Both the position numbers and the translations under genes were made by a program. A DNA stretch of 64,000 nucleotides, from NCBI RefSeq assembly GCF_008831285.2, contig NC_045150.1, positions 4,292,001-4,356,000 of the forward strand, read 5' to 3'. Shown in pieces: positions 37,133 through 51,000 of this stretch (position 1 is the first letter of the stretch; every line of letters begins with the position of its first letter). Under the pieces are notes generated by a model, which did no database searches, was not told the DNA's origin, and saw only the letters and a list, made by a program, of their open reading frames with translations. This stretch comes from Nymphaea colorata (Eukaryota; Streptophyta; Magnoliopsida; Nymphaeales; Nymphaeaceae).

Positions 37133-40100
37133 TCAAATTGGTGTGTGAAGATTTGTGACACCCAGTTTGCATAATAGATGATTAAAACTTTCTTTTTCAA
37201 GTGCCTTAGTAAATAAATTGGCTATTTGATCTTTGCTTCGAATATAGTATGTTCGTATTATCCCTTGAAGCAATTTCTCTCGTACAACATGACAGTCAAG
37301 TTCGATGTGTTTTGTCTGTTTATGAAACACTGGATTCGCAGCAATGTGTAATGCAGTTTGGTTGTCACAGTATACGTTACTGGTGATATTTGACTAAAAC
37401 CTAAGTCATGTAATAGATATCTTACCCATGTTATCTCACATGCTATGTTTGCCGTGGATCTATATTATGCATGTTTGGATGATTGGGATACCGTGTTATG
37501 TTTCTTTGTCTTCCAAGATATAGGCACCGATAAAAAAAAAATGCAATAACTGGTGACAGAACGTTGTGTTTGTTGACACACAGCCCCATCTGAATCACAA
37601 AAAGCACTTAATTGTATATTATTCTCTTTGCTCATAATAATGTCTTCACCAGGATGTTTTTTGAGGTAGCGAATGACACGAAATGTTACTTGTAAATGTG
37701 GTAGTCGTGGTTGTTGCATGAACCGGCTTAACACATGCACATCATATTGTATGTCTAGTCAAGTAATGCTCAAATATATTAACCTCCCAACAATTCGATG
37801 GTATTGCGTCAGATCCTTAATGAAGTCTCCATGATCGATCTCTAAACCATGATTTTGTTCCATAGGAGTGTCAGCCAGTTTTGCTCCCAAAAGTCCTGTC
37901 TCTTGAATAATGTCAGTTGCATATTTTTGTTGAGAAATATATATTCCTTTGGCTGAGCAAGCAATTTCAATTCCTAAAAAAATATTTGGGTTTGCCCAAA
38001 TCTTTCATGTGAATTTTTTTGCATAAGAAAGCTTTGAAATTGACAATTGCTTCTTCTATATTACCCACAATTATTAAATCATCGACATATATTAAGATAG
38101 CAATAAAAATTTTACGATGTCTAAAAGTGAATAGAGTATGATCAACTTCATATTCTTCAAGAGAAGTTAAAAGCTTGTAAAACCAATTCCTTGAGGATTG
38201 TTTTACCATAAAGGGATTTGTGTAATTTACATACATGGTTCTTCCTCTGTTTTGCATATCCTTGTGCTACTTGCATGTATACTTCTTCAAGTAAGTCTCC
38301 ATGCAAGAATGCATTATTAACATCCATTTGACACATAATCCAATTTTGATTAGCTGCAATAGTGAAGAATGTACATACCATGACCATCTTTGCAACTGGT
38401 GCAAACTTTTCATTATAGTTCAGCCCTTCTTGTTGAGAATATCCTTTAGCTACTAAACGAGCTTTATATCGTTCAATATATCCGTCCAATCTCAATTCGA
38501 TCTTATAGACTCATTCACTCCCAATTGGTTTTACTCCTTTTGGGAGCATCATAATGGTCCAAGTCTTATTCTCTTGAAGTGCACAAATTTTACAATCCAT
38601 AGCATCTCACCATTCCTTATACTGAACAACTTCTTCATAGTTTTGAGGCTCAAATTTAGACATAAGAGAGGTGAGAAATGCAAAATGTTTATTAGAAAAG
38701 CAATGAAATGAGATAAACTTGTTTAAGGCATAACTTGTTCCTTGTTTACAGCCTGACATGAGAGTTTCGTTGGTTGACGGTGAGGCGAAGAAGGTACAAC
38801 AGTTGTCCTTCAACTAAGTTGTGGGCTTTCAGATCCGTGTAGATCTCCTAATGGGTCCAGAAATTTGATTTGGGTTTAAATCAAGAGAGGGGTTTAGCCC
38901 GTTGGTATCTATGGGTACTATAGAGTCTTCTTAGCGTTCAATATCAAGATTCAAAGGGGTTTCAGTCCCTAAATAGGTTGGTTCTAGATTTTGTGGTGTG
39001 TTAGGGAATGTTCTATTGGTTACCTCTTGGTAATTAACTTCATGCTGGTTGTAAGGGATGAGTAAAACAACTTCATATGTATCATTCTTCTTGTTTTGGA
39101 AAGGAAAAATATGCTCATAAAATATAATGTCACTGTTAGAAAACACCTTGTGATTTTCCATGTCATACAACTTGTAATTTTTTTGTTCCTCAAGATATCC
39201 AATAAATATGCATTTGGATGCTCTAGACTCAAATTTGTCCTTTTTGTGATTTGTGTTAGTGGCATAGCACAGTGAACCAAATTTTTTTAATTGTCTAATA
39301 TTTGCTTTTTTCTTAAATAATCTTTCAAAGGAGGTTTTTCCATCGAGTTTTGGAGAAGAGATACGATTTATCAAATAAGTGGCAATTAAAATGCATTCCC
39401 CCCAAAAGAGTATAGGAAGGTTTGATTCAAACCGAAGTGCCCTAGCAACCTCGAGGAGATGTCTATGCTTTCGTTCTACTACACTGTTTTGTTGTGATGT
39501 AGCAACACAACTGTGTTGATGAATAGTCCCTTGATTTTATAAAAATTCTTTCATTTTGAGTGAGAAAAATTCAGTCTCATTGTCTGATTGTAAAGACTTA
39601 ATTTGATAATCAAATTGGGTTTTGATTAAGGCGAAATTTTTTTTGATAACATGGAGCAATTCATACTTATGCCTCATTAAGAAAATTCATGTGGTACGTG
39701 AAAAATCAACTACAATATTAAGAAATAGGCAGCAGAAATAATGGATTGGGTGCAAGGGCCCCAAATATCACTGTGAATCAAACCAAAAGGACAAGTGGTA
39801 GAAATATCACTCAAATCAAACTTAAGTCGTGTTTGTTTTACATGATGGCACACATCACACACATGATCATTAATCAAATCAAGACTTAAATCTAAATTTT
39901 TGTTCACTAATTTCAATCGAGAAGATAAGAGATGACCTAATCTCTCATGCCAAAGTTTATGCGAAGAAAAAGTAAAATAGGTGTGAGTACACGTTGGTCA
40001 TTGTTGAAGAACATACAAACTGCCTTTCACCTCACCCCGACTAATCATCATCTTCGATGCCAGGTCCTAGATAACACAATCATCATAAAAAAAACGTTAA

Positions 40101-40558
40101 CGAACACTTTAAGTTTTTAGTAAGTTTAATTTTTGAAGTGCATGTACATCAGAGCATATATGTCGACTGACTCTTGAATCGATAATCCAAGTAAGAGAAT
40201 GTAAATTAGTTAAACAATTGTTACCTGCACGAACTATATTACCTGCAAAATTGATGTTGGCTGGCTGGTCCTTCACCAAAGATAGAAGTTTGTGATATTG
40301 TTCAAGGGTGAAGGCTGGCACGATTCTTTTAGTATCGTGTCCTCCACTGTCTTGACAATAGGCATCATTAGAAAAAATGGATTTCAGATCTAGGTTGATT
40401 TGTTTTTGACTTATGTTGGCTGCAACAATTTATTTAAAGCAGGGATCATAGAAATGGTGGTCTGGTGGATACCCAATTAGCTTGAAGCATTTCTCTTTGA
40501 TGTGTCCAATGCCTTGACAATATCTACAAATTGGTCTGTTTTGGTGTCCTCCTCTGTT
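37133..40558 (-). pseudogene. copia pol polyprotein, decayed
   Basis: The protease site at about 40180 reads WIIDSRVSRHICSD: the catalytic D-S-G has become D-S-R. GAG-pre-integrase and integrase start are at 39710-39916 (CDVCHHVKQTRLKF, LIHSDIWGP). The integrase C-terminal region is at 38931-39374, reverse transcriptase at 37967-38495 ([29 protein letters not shown]), and RNase H pieces at 37465-37740 and 37133-37330 (FHKQTKHIELDCHVVREKL). It is non-functional. Confidence 0.85.
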
Positions 40559-40935
40559 TCATTGAAATCCAGCACTATTCTCTCGGCTGAACTTATTTTC
40601 TTGATTGTTTTTCATGATAGCTAAGGTTGTGGTTCCTTCATTGAGTGAACTTGAAAGATGTGCTTCCAGTTGTTTTTCTTCTTGTAGTATCATAGTATAG
40701 ACTTTGTTTACATTTGGGAGAGGGTCAATAAGTAGGATCTGCCCTCTAATTGAATTGTAAGAGTCATTTAGACCCATAAGAAATTTTATAACACATTCTC
40801 TTTGGATTTGATAGAATATGCCTTCATGGCACCACAAGAGCAAACTGAAACGAGAAAATAGGAACTAAGCTCATCCCAAAATGCTTTTAGTTTGGCATAG
40901 TATGATGCAATGGACATAGTATCTTGCTCTACTCA
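40559..40935 (-). pseudogene. copia gag fragment
   Basis: It reads CVIKFLMGLNDSYNSIRGQI and LPNVNKVYTMILQEEKQ, typical of the UBN2_3-type gag core. Upstream, in a shifted frame, ASYYAKLKAFWDELSS is recognisable at about 40870-40915. The N-terminus is missing. Confidence 0.8.
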
Positions 40936-43900
40936 CTAGTATCATATACTCAACTAAGCTAGAGAAGTCTGGCAAGATATGAAACTCTGGATGTAGTGTC
41001 ATGAGCAAAACCCTACAGGGTGGGTCATCAGGGAGGACCATTTTAGGTTGGGCCAATTCTCATAAAGGCCCGTGGGCCGGGCAGAGTCATTGCCAAACCT
41101 GTTACCCAACTCATTAATAATTAGGTTGGGCCCAGCCCAGGGTTTATGAGGTGATGAGCCCAAAAAACTCCCTAGTACTTGGCCCTATAATGGTTTTTTT
41201 TTCTAGCCTAGCATATTAGAAGGGCATGTGAAAAAAGATTGAAGAAAGTTGCTTTACATAATGCATTCTCTCATCATTCTATTAGAAACAAAAGCAATAC
41301 ATGCCAAAACTCAATCCTTCTAGGTTTTTTTTCACTAATTTTTAGGCACTTTATGGCTTGTACCTTATACTAATGTACCTAAACTACTTAAATCCTGCAT
41401 CTAAAATCTCTTAAGGAAGCGACCAATAAAACATTTATAAAAAGGGAGTATATGCATTGCAAACAAGTGAACACTAACATCAACTAAAAAGAATAGAAAA
41501 AGGAAAAAGTTCAACTTCAGCACGCTTAGGCTTGTCCCAACGGCCAACTTCCACACCTAGCCTAGCCCAATGTCCAATCTTATGTGTGAGTGCTTTAAGG
41601 TTTTGCTAGTAAGATGACAAACAAATTAAACACTTGTAGAGTGAAGCATTAATGATTTGCTTGTTTGGTCAAACTCTTCAAGCATGACCTGATGAATCTA
41701 AAAATATTTTTTTTTGAAATTATAGTCAAGGGTTAGGTTTCAAAGGGCTTTGAAGAAGGAAATGAAAGAGAAAAAAATGAACTCTAACAAATAATAACTT
41801 AATGTAAAGCATTTTAGTAGGCCTATATGCCGCATCATTGAAATATCATACATTCATTTGTGAGACATAATGAGAATAGTTTAGATCATTGACTTTAAGA
41901 AGATAAGATAGTAGAGATTAAATTAAGAGAAATAAAAAGACAAACTATATTTTGAATAGAGTGAGATACTGTTCGCATCCTCAAAAATTTATTTGGTTTT
42001 TAGAGTACTCCAAAAAAATGAGGTTTTATTTAAATGAGAGAGAAAGGAAGTCACCCATCAGTACGAGGATTGACCATCCCCGACGCTTTTACCGGGAATA
42101 ACCGATCTAAGTGCTATGTTTATTTTTGATGCATTTCATTTTTGCTTCAACATCTTTTTTATTCTAAATGTGGCATAGTGCTTGAGAAAATGTTGAAGAT
42201 TTGATATTTCATGATTTAAGGAAATTTTGAAGAATCATTTGAGAGTGTAAAACATGATTTGAGAGATTTTGAATTGAGAAATCTTTACGAATATCATTTG
42301 GAAACCTTTGGAGATCACTTTTCAAGTGGATTCAGTGTTGTCTTAAGAATTTAAGTAGATTTGAGATTTTGCTCTAATTTGGTTACTATCTAGTTAGAGC
42401 TTCATCTCATCTTTCTTAAGTTCTTTTAGAGGAATACTTGTGATCATCCATGGTGTTAAGTAAATGCGAATGTATGAATGCATTGATCCTACATGATTAG
42501 AATGAAATCATTCATTCCTACCATGACATTTATTTAGAAGCATTCCTACCACCACATACATTTAAGTTTCTCATTTTTATTTATAAAATTGTTATAAGTG
42601 TGTTTATGAAGAGAAAAAAGTTTTTGGAAATGGAATGTGATTGTAGACCATCAAGCATGAATCCAATATTGAGTCATTACTTGAATTTTGGTCTTGATGA
42701 AGTCGACGAATAAGAAATTAAAACCTTAAATCATGGAAGAAAAATATTTTAAAAAATGAAAAAGATGAAAGACTTTAATATGAGAGAAATATGGAGAAAG
42801 AGAGAGAGAAAGAGATTTTGAAAATCACAAAACAAATGATTTAAAAGAGAGAGAGATATGTATATATATATATATATATATATACACGTATGGATATATA
42901 TATGAAAGCTTGCGAAGAGGAAGTTTAGATCAAATAGAGAGGGAGAAGAAAATTTTAGAAAGAGAAAGAGAGATTTTATAATGGAATATATATATATACG
43001 AAAGTTTGTAAAAGAATATGTTAAATCATAAAGAAAGAAAGACAAAGAGAGACAGTTATGTGCACGTATACGTATATAACATGTATATATGCATATCTTT
43101 TCATGAGAATTGAAATCAATAAATAACTTGGAAATATCTGACTCCAATTTTTCTATGTAGGCCGAAGAGGAACTTGGATTCATGTAAGTGTCTAGGCTAA
43201 GTTCTAAGGCCTCATTAGAGAGGGTATTTGCTTTTGAAAATCTTTTGAAAAACATGATTCTAAATATTTTGTATATTAATATAAAATCATGATCGTTTAT
43301 TACAAGAGAATATTTTTCTTCCACCATTGGGTATGAAAGAAAATCAAACATACATGAAATAGAGAGCAACGTAGTAAAGCACTCATTGGGGTTCCTAATC
43401 GGATGATAAAGAAAAAAACTAAACGTGAGAATGATATGAAGATGCATTTTAACATATACATATTCGTGAATGGTTTTTTCGGGTTGGACAAATCTCAACC
43501 TCAAAATAAACATAAAAGTGAAGAAATCCCAACCCCAAACATTCATTCTTGCTGCTCATTTGCTCAATGATTAGGGAAAGTTACTACATCATGCATGAAC
43601 ATCATTTCAAGTATAAATGATGAGTAAAGCAATATAACAAGCATATTTTTGGAAATAAATGCAGAAATGAAATTTATTTTGCTTTGCTCATACTCTCGGT
43701 GCACTCAAGATGTAGCTCTAGATTTCGGATAGAAAATCATTTGAGCTTTCTTTCACGGCCATGAGGAGGTGGCAAGAGAAAATGAGAAAAATGAAAACAA
43801 GAAGAGGACTACATACCTTTGAATATGAATGATATTATAAATGAACATCTTCCTTTGAATGATCCTAGGGTTGCTTGAAGATACCCCCGAAGAGACAAAT

Positions 43901-43940
43901 GGAGAGAAAAACTAAGGAAAAAATCTGAAACTTTATATGA

Positions 43941-44020
43941 GAAAGCATTAAAAGTTCCCTAAGGGTTAGCTTATGCCTAAGAAAGCATTAAAAGTTACCC
44001 AAGGGTTAGCTTATGCTTAA
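43941..44020 (+). repeat. tandem duplication, period 40 bp
   Basis: Two copies start GAAAGCATTAAAAGTT at 43941 and 43981. Both contain AAGGGTTAGCTTATGC. Three differences are seen. Confidence 0.85.
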
Positions 44021-44220
44021 GAGGAAAAATTGTGGGGGCATTTATAAAGAGTTTTGGATCCAAAACTGAAAATTTAATTTTTTTGAATTGAACAAGATTT
44101 TCATGCGAATTCCAAGTATTTTTTTTCTAAATAAGTTTTGACTAAGTGGGATTGGCCATTAGCCCTACAAATACCTCTTTGGGGTGTTGGCAAGGCTACT
44201 ACTGCCTACCCAACAAAGCT

Positions 44221-44281
44221 AAAACCACCCCCTTGGGGTGGTTTTGACAAAAAAATGGGGCTTGCACAGAGCGCAAGCCCC
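44221..44281. other. two adjacent strong GC-rich hairpins
   Basis: 44221-44245 has an 11-bp perfect stem AAAACCACCCC/GGGGTGGTTTT with a 3-base loop. 44257-44281 has a 9-bp stem GGGGCTTGC/GCAAGCCCC with a 7-base loop. They sit in a short GC-rich island in otherwise AT-rich DNA. The role is unknown. Confidence 0.7.
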
Positions 44282-47200
44282 GGCTTAGGCACTGTCGCGG
44301 CAGCGCGCAACACGTTGCCATGCATAGGCGATCGAGCACTTAATCGCGTTGCAATAAGCCAAGCGCAACAGTGTGCACGGGATCATGTCATGCGCGGCGT
44401 GCCAACGACTATTTTTTTTATTTTTTTAAATAACAAAATAATAATCAAATAAAATGAATGAATAAATAAATAAATAAAAGGTTGTTTATATAAGAAGCAT
44501 AAAACAATTTTTTTTTTTTAAATGTTGTTTTTGTTATAAATGGGTGGCTGACTCCATTTTGAGTGATTTAGGCTTAAAAACACGTCTTGGTGTGAGAACA
44601 AAACATAAAACAAGGGAAAGGTCTATGCATGCATGCTCCGTACTAATAGCATCCATTGTTGTTTTGATCTCAGTTTTAGATTTTAAGTTTGACATGCTTG
44701 ATTTGGATCTAGACTTTAGTTTTGAATCTAATCGGGATTCGAGAGTTGGATTTTGGATTTGAATCTCGTGTCTTAAGTTAAGTTTTGAATTTGAATTTTG
44801 TGTTTTAGTTTAGACAAGGGTTTAGGAATTTGTTTTGAATCGAATAGTTGCAAATTTATTTTAGGTTTAGGAATTGGCTTAGGGTCTAAAAAAAAAATTA
44901 AAATCCAAATAACTGGAAATGTCGTTTGGGTGAAAATAAAATGCAAGTCTTTTAGAAAAAATTTGGGGAGATAACAAATACTATTTAAAGAAGGCAAAGA
45001 AGCTCAATTAGGAAACTTATTTATAACTAGCTAATAGACTACTTTTATTTTTAAAGCAATCTATGCATTCATAAACAAGCTAGCTCGAGCTTAGATATAT
45101 TAACTCATTGAGGTTAAGTAGTTTCCAATATTACTCATGTTGAGATCGGACATTCGGTGGAGAAAACAAGACACATTTTGCGCCTCGCTGTTGGGGACAA
45201 ATGAGTTCATGACCTTTTGCATGGTCCAATCATTGAAGATTTGAAGTGTATTGGACCATCGATCCACTTTCAATTTGGTTCTCATTTCAGATCCATGCAT
45301 GATGAGTGGGTAATTCACACGGGCCTGAGTCAGTGGTGGAGCTAGAAAAGATTTCTAGAGGAAGCACTCTTCAGGGATTTTCAATTCGAAGGGGCACTCA
45401 TATGCATAACATAGCAAATATTTAAAGATATTAATTTGAAAATAAAGAAACCTTGAGGGGCTGGTGTGGACTCACATCAGCCTATGTGGCTTCATTTTTG
45501 GCTTGAGCTTTCCATAAAGGTATATCTAGGACCTAATTTGCACCTGCATCCTCCCTCTCTCTTTCTTGCTAATACACATACACACACATGTGAAAAAGAA
45601 TATCTTAAGATCACTTAGTTTGTGGATAAAAAACTAGGCCACTAAATTATTGCTAAATATACTTTAGACGAAATTTTCAACTTGCTAACTTGTTTATGAT
45701 TATTATTTAATACAAACATGCCTTAACTCAAATCATTTTCATGGAATTTTCCATCAAATTATTAGCCAGTGCAGTCAAATTTGTTGATTAAGACATATTT
45801 AAACCTAAAAGCTGATTGCTTCAATATATATTTTTTATCTAATTATTTTTCAGTTCATATCTATAAGGTTATATCACATGACACGAATTACTTTGAGAAT
45901 TCTCATTTTTGTCATTGACCAAAGTAATCTGAGATCGGTGTACTTTATATATATATATACACACACACAAAGAATGTGTTCAGCATATCGTATTTGGGAA
46001 CTTATGTTTTCACCCTATTTTCTTTCTTAGTTTCTCACCTTTCTTTTTTCTTTTCCTCCCATTCCCTCTTCTTCTTCTATATGACCATCCTTATCATCTT
46101 AGGGTTGTGGACCATAAAAGTAGAGTGGGGACCAGAAAAGTCAGTCTCGAAATGGGACTGGTCATAGTCTTTTGCTACTTGACTTTCTAGCCAAGAGAGG
46201 AGAAAAAGAAACCATAGGCTAAGAAATCAGCTTATTGGTAGTTATGATATAATTTTCATATATATATAGGGAAATATATGTCTCTCTGTGTGCGTTAGAT
46301 AGAAGATATGGACATGCAATCAAGTGGAGACAGGGACCTGTTGAGATGCACATAAAGCAAAATTGACAGGTTGACTTCTTCTTTTGTGATGATCATCGTA
46401 AAAACAGAAAAGTCACTTTTAGCTAGTAAAAGCCCAGAGATCGATAAGAAAGAAATTAACAAAATGAATGAGAGAACAATCAGTATGATATTGTTCAGCT
46501 AATAATCAGCAGGATGAGTTTGGTTATCTCTATCCAATGCAGACAACAACAACCTGGAACGAAAAGTTATTTAATTATGGAAATGCCATGTCAGGTATAT
46601 CTATCATAATTGCAAGTAGGGGCGAAGTGATGTTTTTTTTACAATGGTGGACCAAACGGTTCAATAAACTTATTCGGATCGAATCTAAAAAATACACTAA
46701 ACAACTAAAAATTTTCAATTTTCTTAATGTATGTTTTTTTTTCAATTAACTTGGGTGGAGCCGCGGCCTATGTGGGCACCTCCTCCTTTTGCCCCTGACC
46801 CCAGGTGTTTTAGAAAATTTTATAAAAAAAATCTACATTTTAGACTTAACTTTTTTTTATAACCCCCTTTTGCACCACCGTGCACGCACAAATTTTTTGT
46901 GCACATTTGTGTGCAGAATTTAGCCGGATCCACCTATTATCGCCATCGTAACAAAAAAAAAAAAAAAAAAGATAAAAGAGCATGAGTATTATTAAAAACA
47001 AAAGATAAATAAGCATGAGTGTTATCTAACAAAAATAAAACTTTAACAAAATTTTTTGTTCGACTTTTTATTTCACTCTCAACAAGTTTTAATGCGCCAC
47101 TTAAATGATAATTGGAGTTAATATTTTTTGCCTTTTGAGTTAATACAAGTTCGTTAAAGGGTAGTTTGACAATAAAAAAATATTTTATGAATGTTTGATA

Positions 47201-47390
47201 AATTTTTCTGAATGGCTAGAGCAAGTTGATCTATACTAAAATTATTGTTTAATGAATTTGCTCTAATTAAAAAATGTTTTCATGTCAAACTATCTTTAAC
47301 CTTTTTATTTAAAACCATCTTATTAAAAACACTATTTCTGGACGGATAAGCCTTAAAAAGTTAAAATTTTAAAGAAAAAAAAATCTAAAA

Positions 47391-48051
47391 ACATTATATA
47401 TAGATAGAGTCTCTGACGTCCAACGACAGCCAGACACAGTTCGGCTCCCCAATATCTGGATCCGGATCCGTCACGGGTCGGCGGATATGGCAGACTCGTA
47501 ATTATGAGAAACAAGGAGTCCTTTTCTCGGCAGCCATTTCCTTCGGCACAGCGATTTCAGCGGCCTCTGGCCCGAGGAAAGCTCCCCACTCCCTCCATTA
47601 TATAACCGACGAAAAGCAGCCAGGCTTTGCCATTCATTGTCGTCATCCCCCGACCCTGTCCAGTTTCCTCCCCGGACAACCTCTATCCGGCGAAGACATC
47701 GGGCTGCTGTCATCCTTCCGGCGAGCTTTAACTCACCCACTATCGTCCGGAAGGTTTCTGCACTCCCCTCCTAGATTAGTTCGACCCCCTGAAGCAGCAT
47801 TCCTTTCCCCTTTCTTTCTCTCCTCCTCCTCCATTTCCCGGCCACAGACCGATACGAGCGTACGACGCGTCCGGTGGTTGCCTTACGCCTGTTCTTGGAA
47901 ACACGCTTGAGCCTTCAGCCGGCCGAAAAACCTCGGTCTAGTCTTGGTTGACTAGTGGATCTCGCCGGGGACCCGCTCCTCCGGCGCGTACCGGTGAAGT
48001 CGAGGATGGAAGGATGATATTTCCGTTCGGCGAGGAGGATCCCGATCGGCG
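47391..48051 (+). promoter_or_regulatory. probable promoter and leader of the RLCK gene
   Basis: A TATA-like ATTATATATAGA lies at about 47394-47405. A sharp change to GC-rich, CT-rich sequence then continues to the ATG at 48052, as expected of a plant 5' UTR. GGATCCGGATCC lies at 47458-47469. The transcription start was not determined. Confidence 0.5.
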
Positions 48052-51000
48052 ATGGGCGGCTGCGTCAGCATAGAGGAAGGAGGAGGTAAAACTCTTGCCC
48101 CTCGTCTGCAACTTTTACCTAACTGCCACCGCATTTTTACTAGAACGACGGGGTATGTCCACTGTTTGACCCGGGGATTTTTTGGGGCGAACCCAACGGC
48201 ATGAAATTTTTGTTCTCTGCATACGCATTTCCTTTCGTGCCTCCGGCACTTTTACTCATTGACGTCCGTGTCCCTCAATTATATGAAGCGAAGACTTGAG
48301 GGAGATAGGCGTCCTTTTAACTATCGGTCGTTGATGATGACGCCGAATCTTGCCCTAGGGGGCAAGATGGACATTCTGCGGACTCTCGTGACTTGACTTG
48401 GACGCATGTGCCACTTCCTTTGTGGCTACTGGTCAAGCATGAAGACGGGGGCTCGGAATTCGAAAGAGTGGAAAAATAAAGTAAGCTTTTTGGGACGACC
48501 GAGTCCCAGTGAGAATTGGGGAATATCTTTTTCCCACTTTTTCTAGATAAAACAAAACCTAGAAGAAGGGCTGACTAGTTTTTTTTTATTTTATTCGACA
48601 AAATTCCAAAACCCTCTCCGGGCGGAACGTCTTTTGTGAAATTACCAGCTTGTGCTCTCCTACTTTCGGGGAAAAAAGGAAAAATAAGAGACTGAAGTAA
48701 TTTTGGGCTTCTTTTTGTCGTCAGCCTTCCTCCAAAACTTTTGGGGAGGATCTGCGATGGTAGCTTGTTTGTTTACTTTCGTTTTTCGGACCTCCGTTTT
48801 TTTTTCCTTTCATCCTCCAATTTATTCAATTCTTTTACTTTCCTGAAATCAAGTAAAAGTGACTAGGTTGCTCACTTGGCTGTTTTGTTCGGCAGAAACA
48901 GCCCAAGAAGACAAGGGGGAATGAGTTGTTTTGAAACGTGAGGGAGACTTTGGGATGTTAAAAGATCTGATTTGAATCGAATATGTTTTTAACTATATAT
49001 GTTTTTTCAGATATTGATATCATATTGGAATTTGGATTTGAATAGGCACTAAGAAAAGCCATACCGAATCTAACTTTTACGTTCATGTCTGAATCTGAAT
49101 TTTGAACCAAATTGATCAGTTTTTAAAATGTACAAAAATTGGATATAGGATACAAATCTTAATTTCAACTGTAATTGGATGTCATTTGTTAAATCCGTAT
49201 CCAATCCAATTTTTTATTTAGATGTTAAATTTTTAAAAAATGGTTCGGTCAAATATCCAATCCATTAAAAAGGAAATTGGGCAAAGGAGACAAAAAGGAA
49301 ATTGGGCAAAGGAGACGGAAATAATGGGGTTGTTGTTCATAAGTAGAAGCAATAACTAAAGCAGCGAAAATGAAGGGGTTCATGTAAACTCCTAACTACG
49401 TAAAACAATATAATAATTAATGATATCATTGGCATTGACCAGTGAAGTGTCGTATTTAAGGCGGAAAGGTTATGTATTATGTTATTAGTTATATTATTCG
49501 TTGTTTCCTATCGTATCACGAAGAACTGTACAACTAAATTAAAAGCTCCCAAAATCTGAATTGGCAAGTGATGGATCATGGATATTTAATAGTACAGAAG
49601 CAGCTTCAAGGACTGGTTGAGATCATCTTGGTTTGAACTAAATCCTTTTAAGACTTTTATTCGTGATAACCTCTAAACTGCTGTGAATAAACCCACGAAA
49701 ACTCTAAAGTAGATTATTGATTATTTGCTGTATAATCTAACCTTACAGATATGATTCGTAATAGCATTTGTTATGTCTTCGGGTATATATCTGAAGGGAA
49801 AGATTCAGAAAAAGCATGAGAAACTGTTCAATGTCTGATCTGACTCCTTACAATTTGCTAAATGTCGCATGAAACATTTTAAAAAGAATTACCTTCATTT
49901 TCTGCAAGTAATTTGATCATGTGGATTAATATCTTGTAGTTTATGCATGTTCTTACCTTTTGTGTGTGCGCGCGTGCGTGTAAACATTGTGCTTAAGACT
50001 TAACATGATTTTTCAATACAAATTTAAAGCATCATAACGAACGATGGATTGTTTTATGTGTACGCAAGTGTATGAAGAACTATGCTTAAGACTTGACAAG
50101 ATTTCTTAATAAAATTTTAAAGCATCATATTCACGAATTGTGAGCTAAATGAATCAAAATTTGTATTTAATAGTGAACTGAAGGCGAGTAATTTAATGGT
50201 ATCTAATGCATTAATTGGAGATTGTGTTTAAGAATTTAAAATCATTGAAATCTCATATTCATGAATTATGATCTATTTTATAAGTGTGTGTTTGTGCGTG
50301 TTGTGAGAAATTGTGTATAAGATTTGACATGATTCCTTAATGCAACATGAACTGTAGACTGATAATAGGCATCAAAAATTAAATTTTATGACGTATTGTT
50401 GGTCATTAATCCTGCTGGAACGGTAGCATTTCATCTCAATGGTATCTATACGGTGCCTTTTGTATTAATTTTATATATCAAGCCCCAAATATGTTTTTTT
50501 TTTTCGTATTCGTGGCCACTTTCTCAACAGGAGGTGTTATCTGTCACCTTTCAGTTTTCAATTATGATCTATTTTACAAGTGTGTGTTCGTGCGTTTAAG
50601 ATTGGACATGTTTTATTAATGCAACATGAACTGTGGGCTAATAGTAGTCATCAAAATTTAAATTTGATAATGTACTGCTGGTCATTAATCCTCCTGGGAT
50701 GGTTAGCAATTCATGTCAATGGTATCTGCACGGTGCCTTTATAATGACTTTCTGTATCAAGCCGCCCCTTTTTTTTCGTATCTGTGGCAAGTTTCTTTAC
50801 GAGAGATGTTATCTCACACCTTCCCTTTTCCCAATCAATAGCATAAAACCCAGTTTCATGTCCACTTTTCCTGCATAACAGTGACCCTTGAAAATGAAAA
50901 TGACTCAATGAAGCAGGAGAAAACTCTGGATTTCCTGAAGATCCGGGATTTTCCTGAACTTTAAAGTGATTCCAGCAGGCCTGCATTGGAACGTGATTGG

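Larger units (their letters stand above)
36773..40940 (-). mobile_element. 5'-truncated, decayed Ty1-copia retrotransposon
   Basis: Minus-strand order: gag fragment, knuckle/protease, GAG-pre-integrase, integrase, reverse transcriptase, RNase H, purine tract, LTR. Homology fades beyond about 40935 inside gag, and no 5' LTR is found. There are many frameshifts and stops. It belongs to a different lineage from the other two copies, judging from its LTR and pol words. Confidence 0.85.
40946..47390. other. AT-rich intergenic region upstream of the RLCK gene
   Basis: No gene is recognised. Long frames on the minus strand around 42749-43546 come from GA/AT-rich low-complexity DNA. Noted items are a 40-bp tandem duplication (43941-44020), two hairpins (44221-44281), a (TA)n tract at about 42858-42885, and two transposon-like remnants with a GTGGAGC.. 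/ GGGGC motif near 45328-45485 and 46615-46815 (a similar one lies near 20548-20750). Confidence 0.5.

Noticed and set aside
42040-42120. 5S rRNA-like words (GTCACCCATCAGTACGAGG)
   Set aside because: Only a short stretch resembles the complement of 5S rRNA. The rest does not align with a complete gene and no internal promoter is recognisable.
42749-43546. 265-codon open frame on the minus strand
   Set aside because: It arises from GA/AT-rich low-complexity sequence with runs of Ser, Phe, Tyr and Ile, and has no domain, homologous word or neighbouring exon.
47471-48134. Minus-strand frames over the GC-rich RLCK leader
   Set aside because: They have no domain features and overlap the likely 5' UTR and exon 1 of the kinase. 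They are best explained by GC-rich composition.
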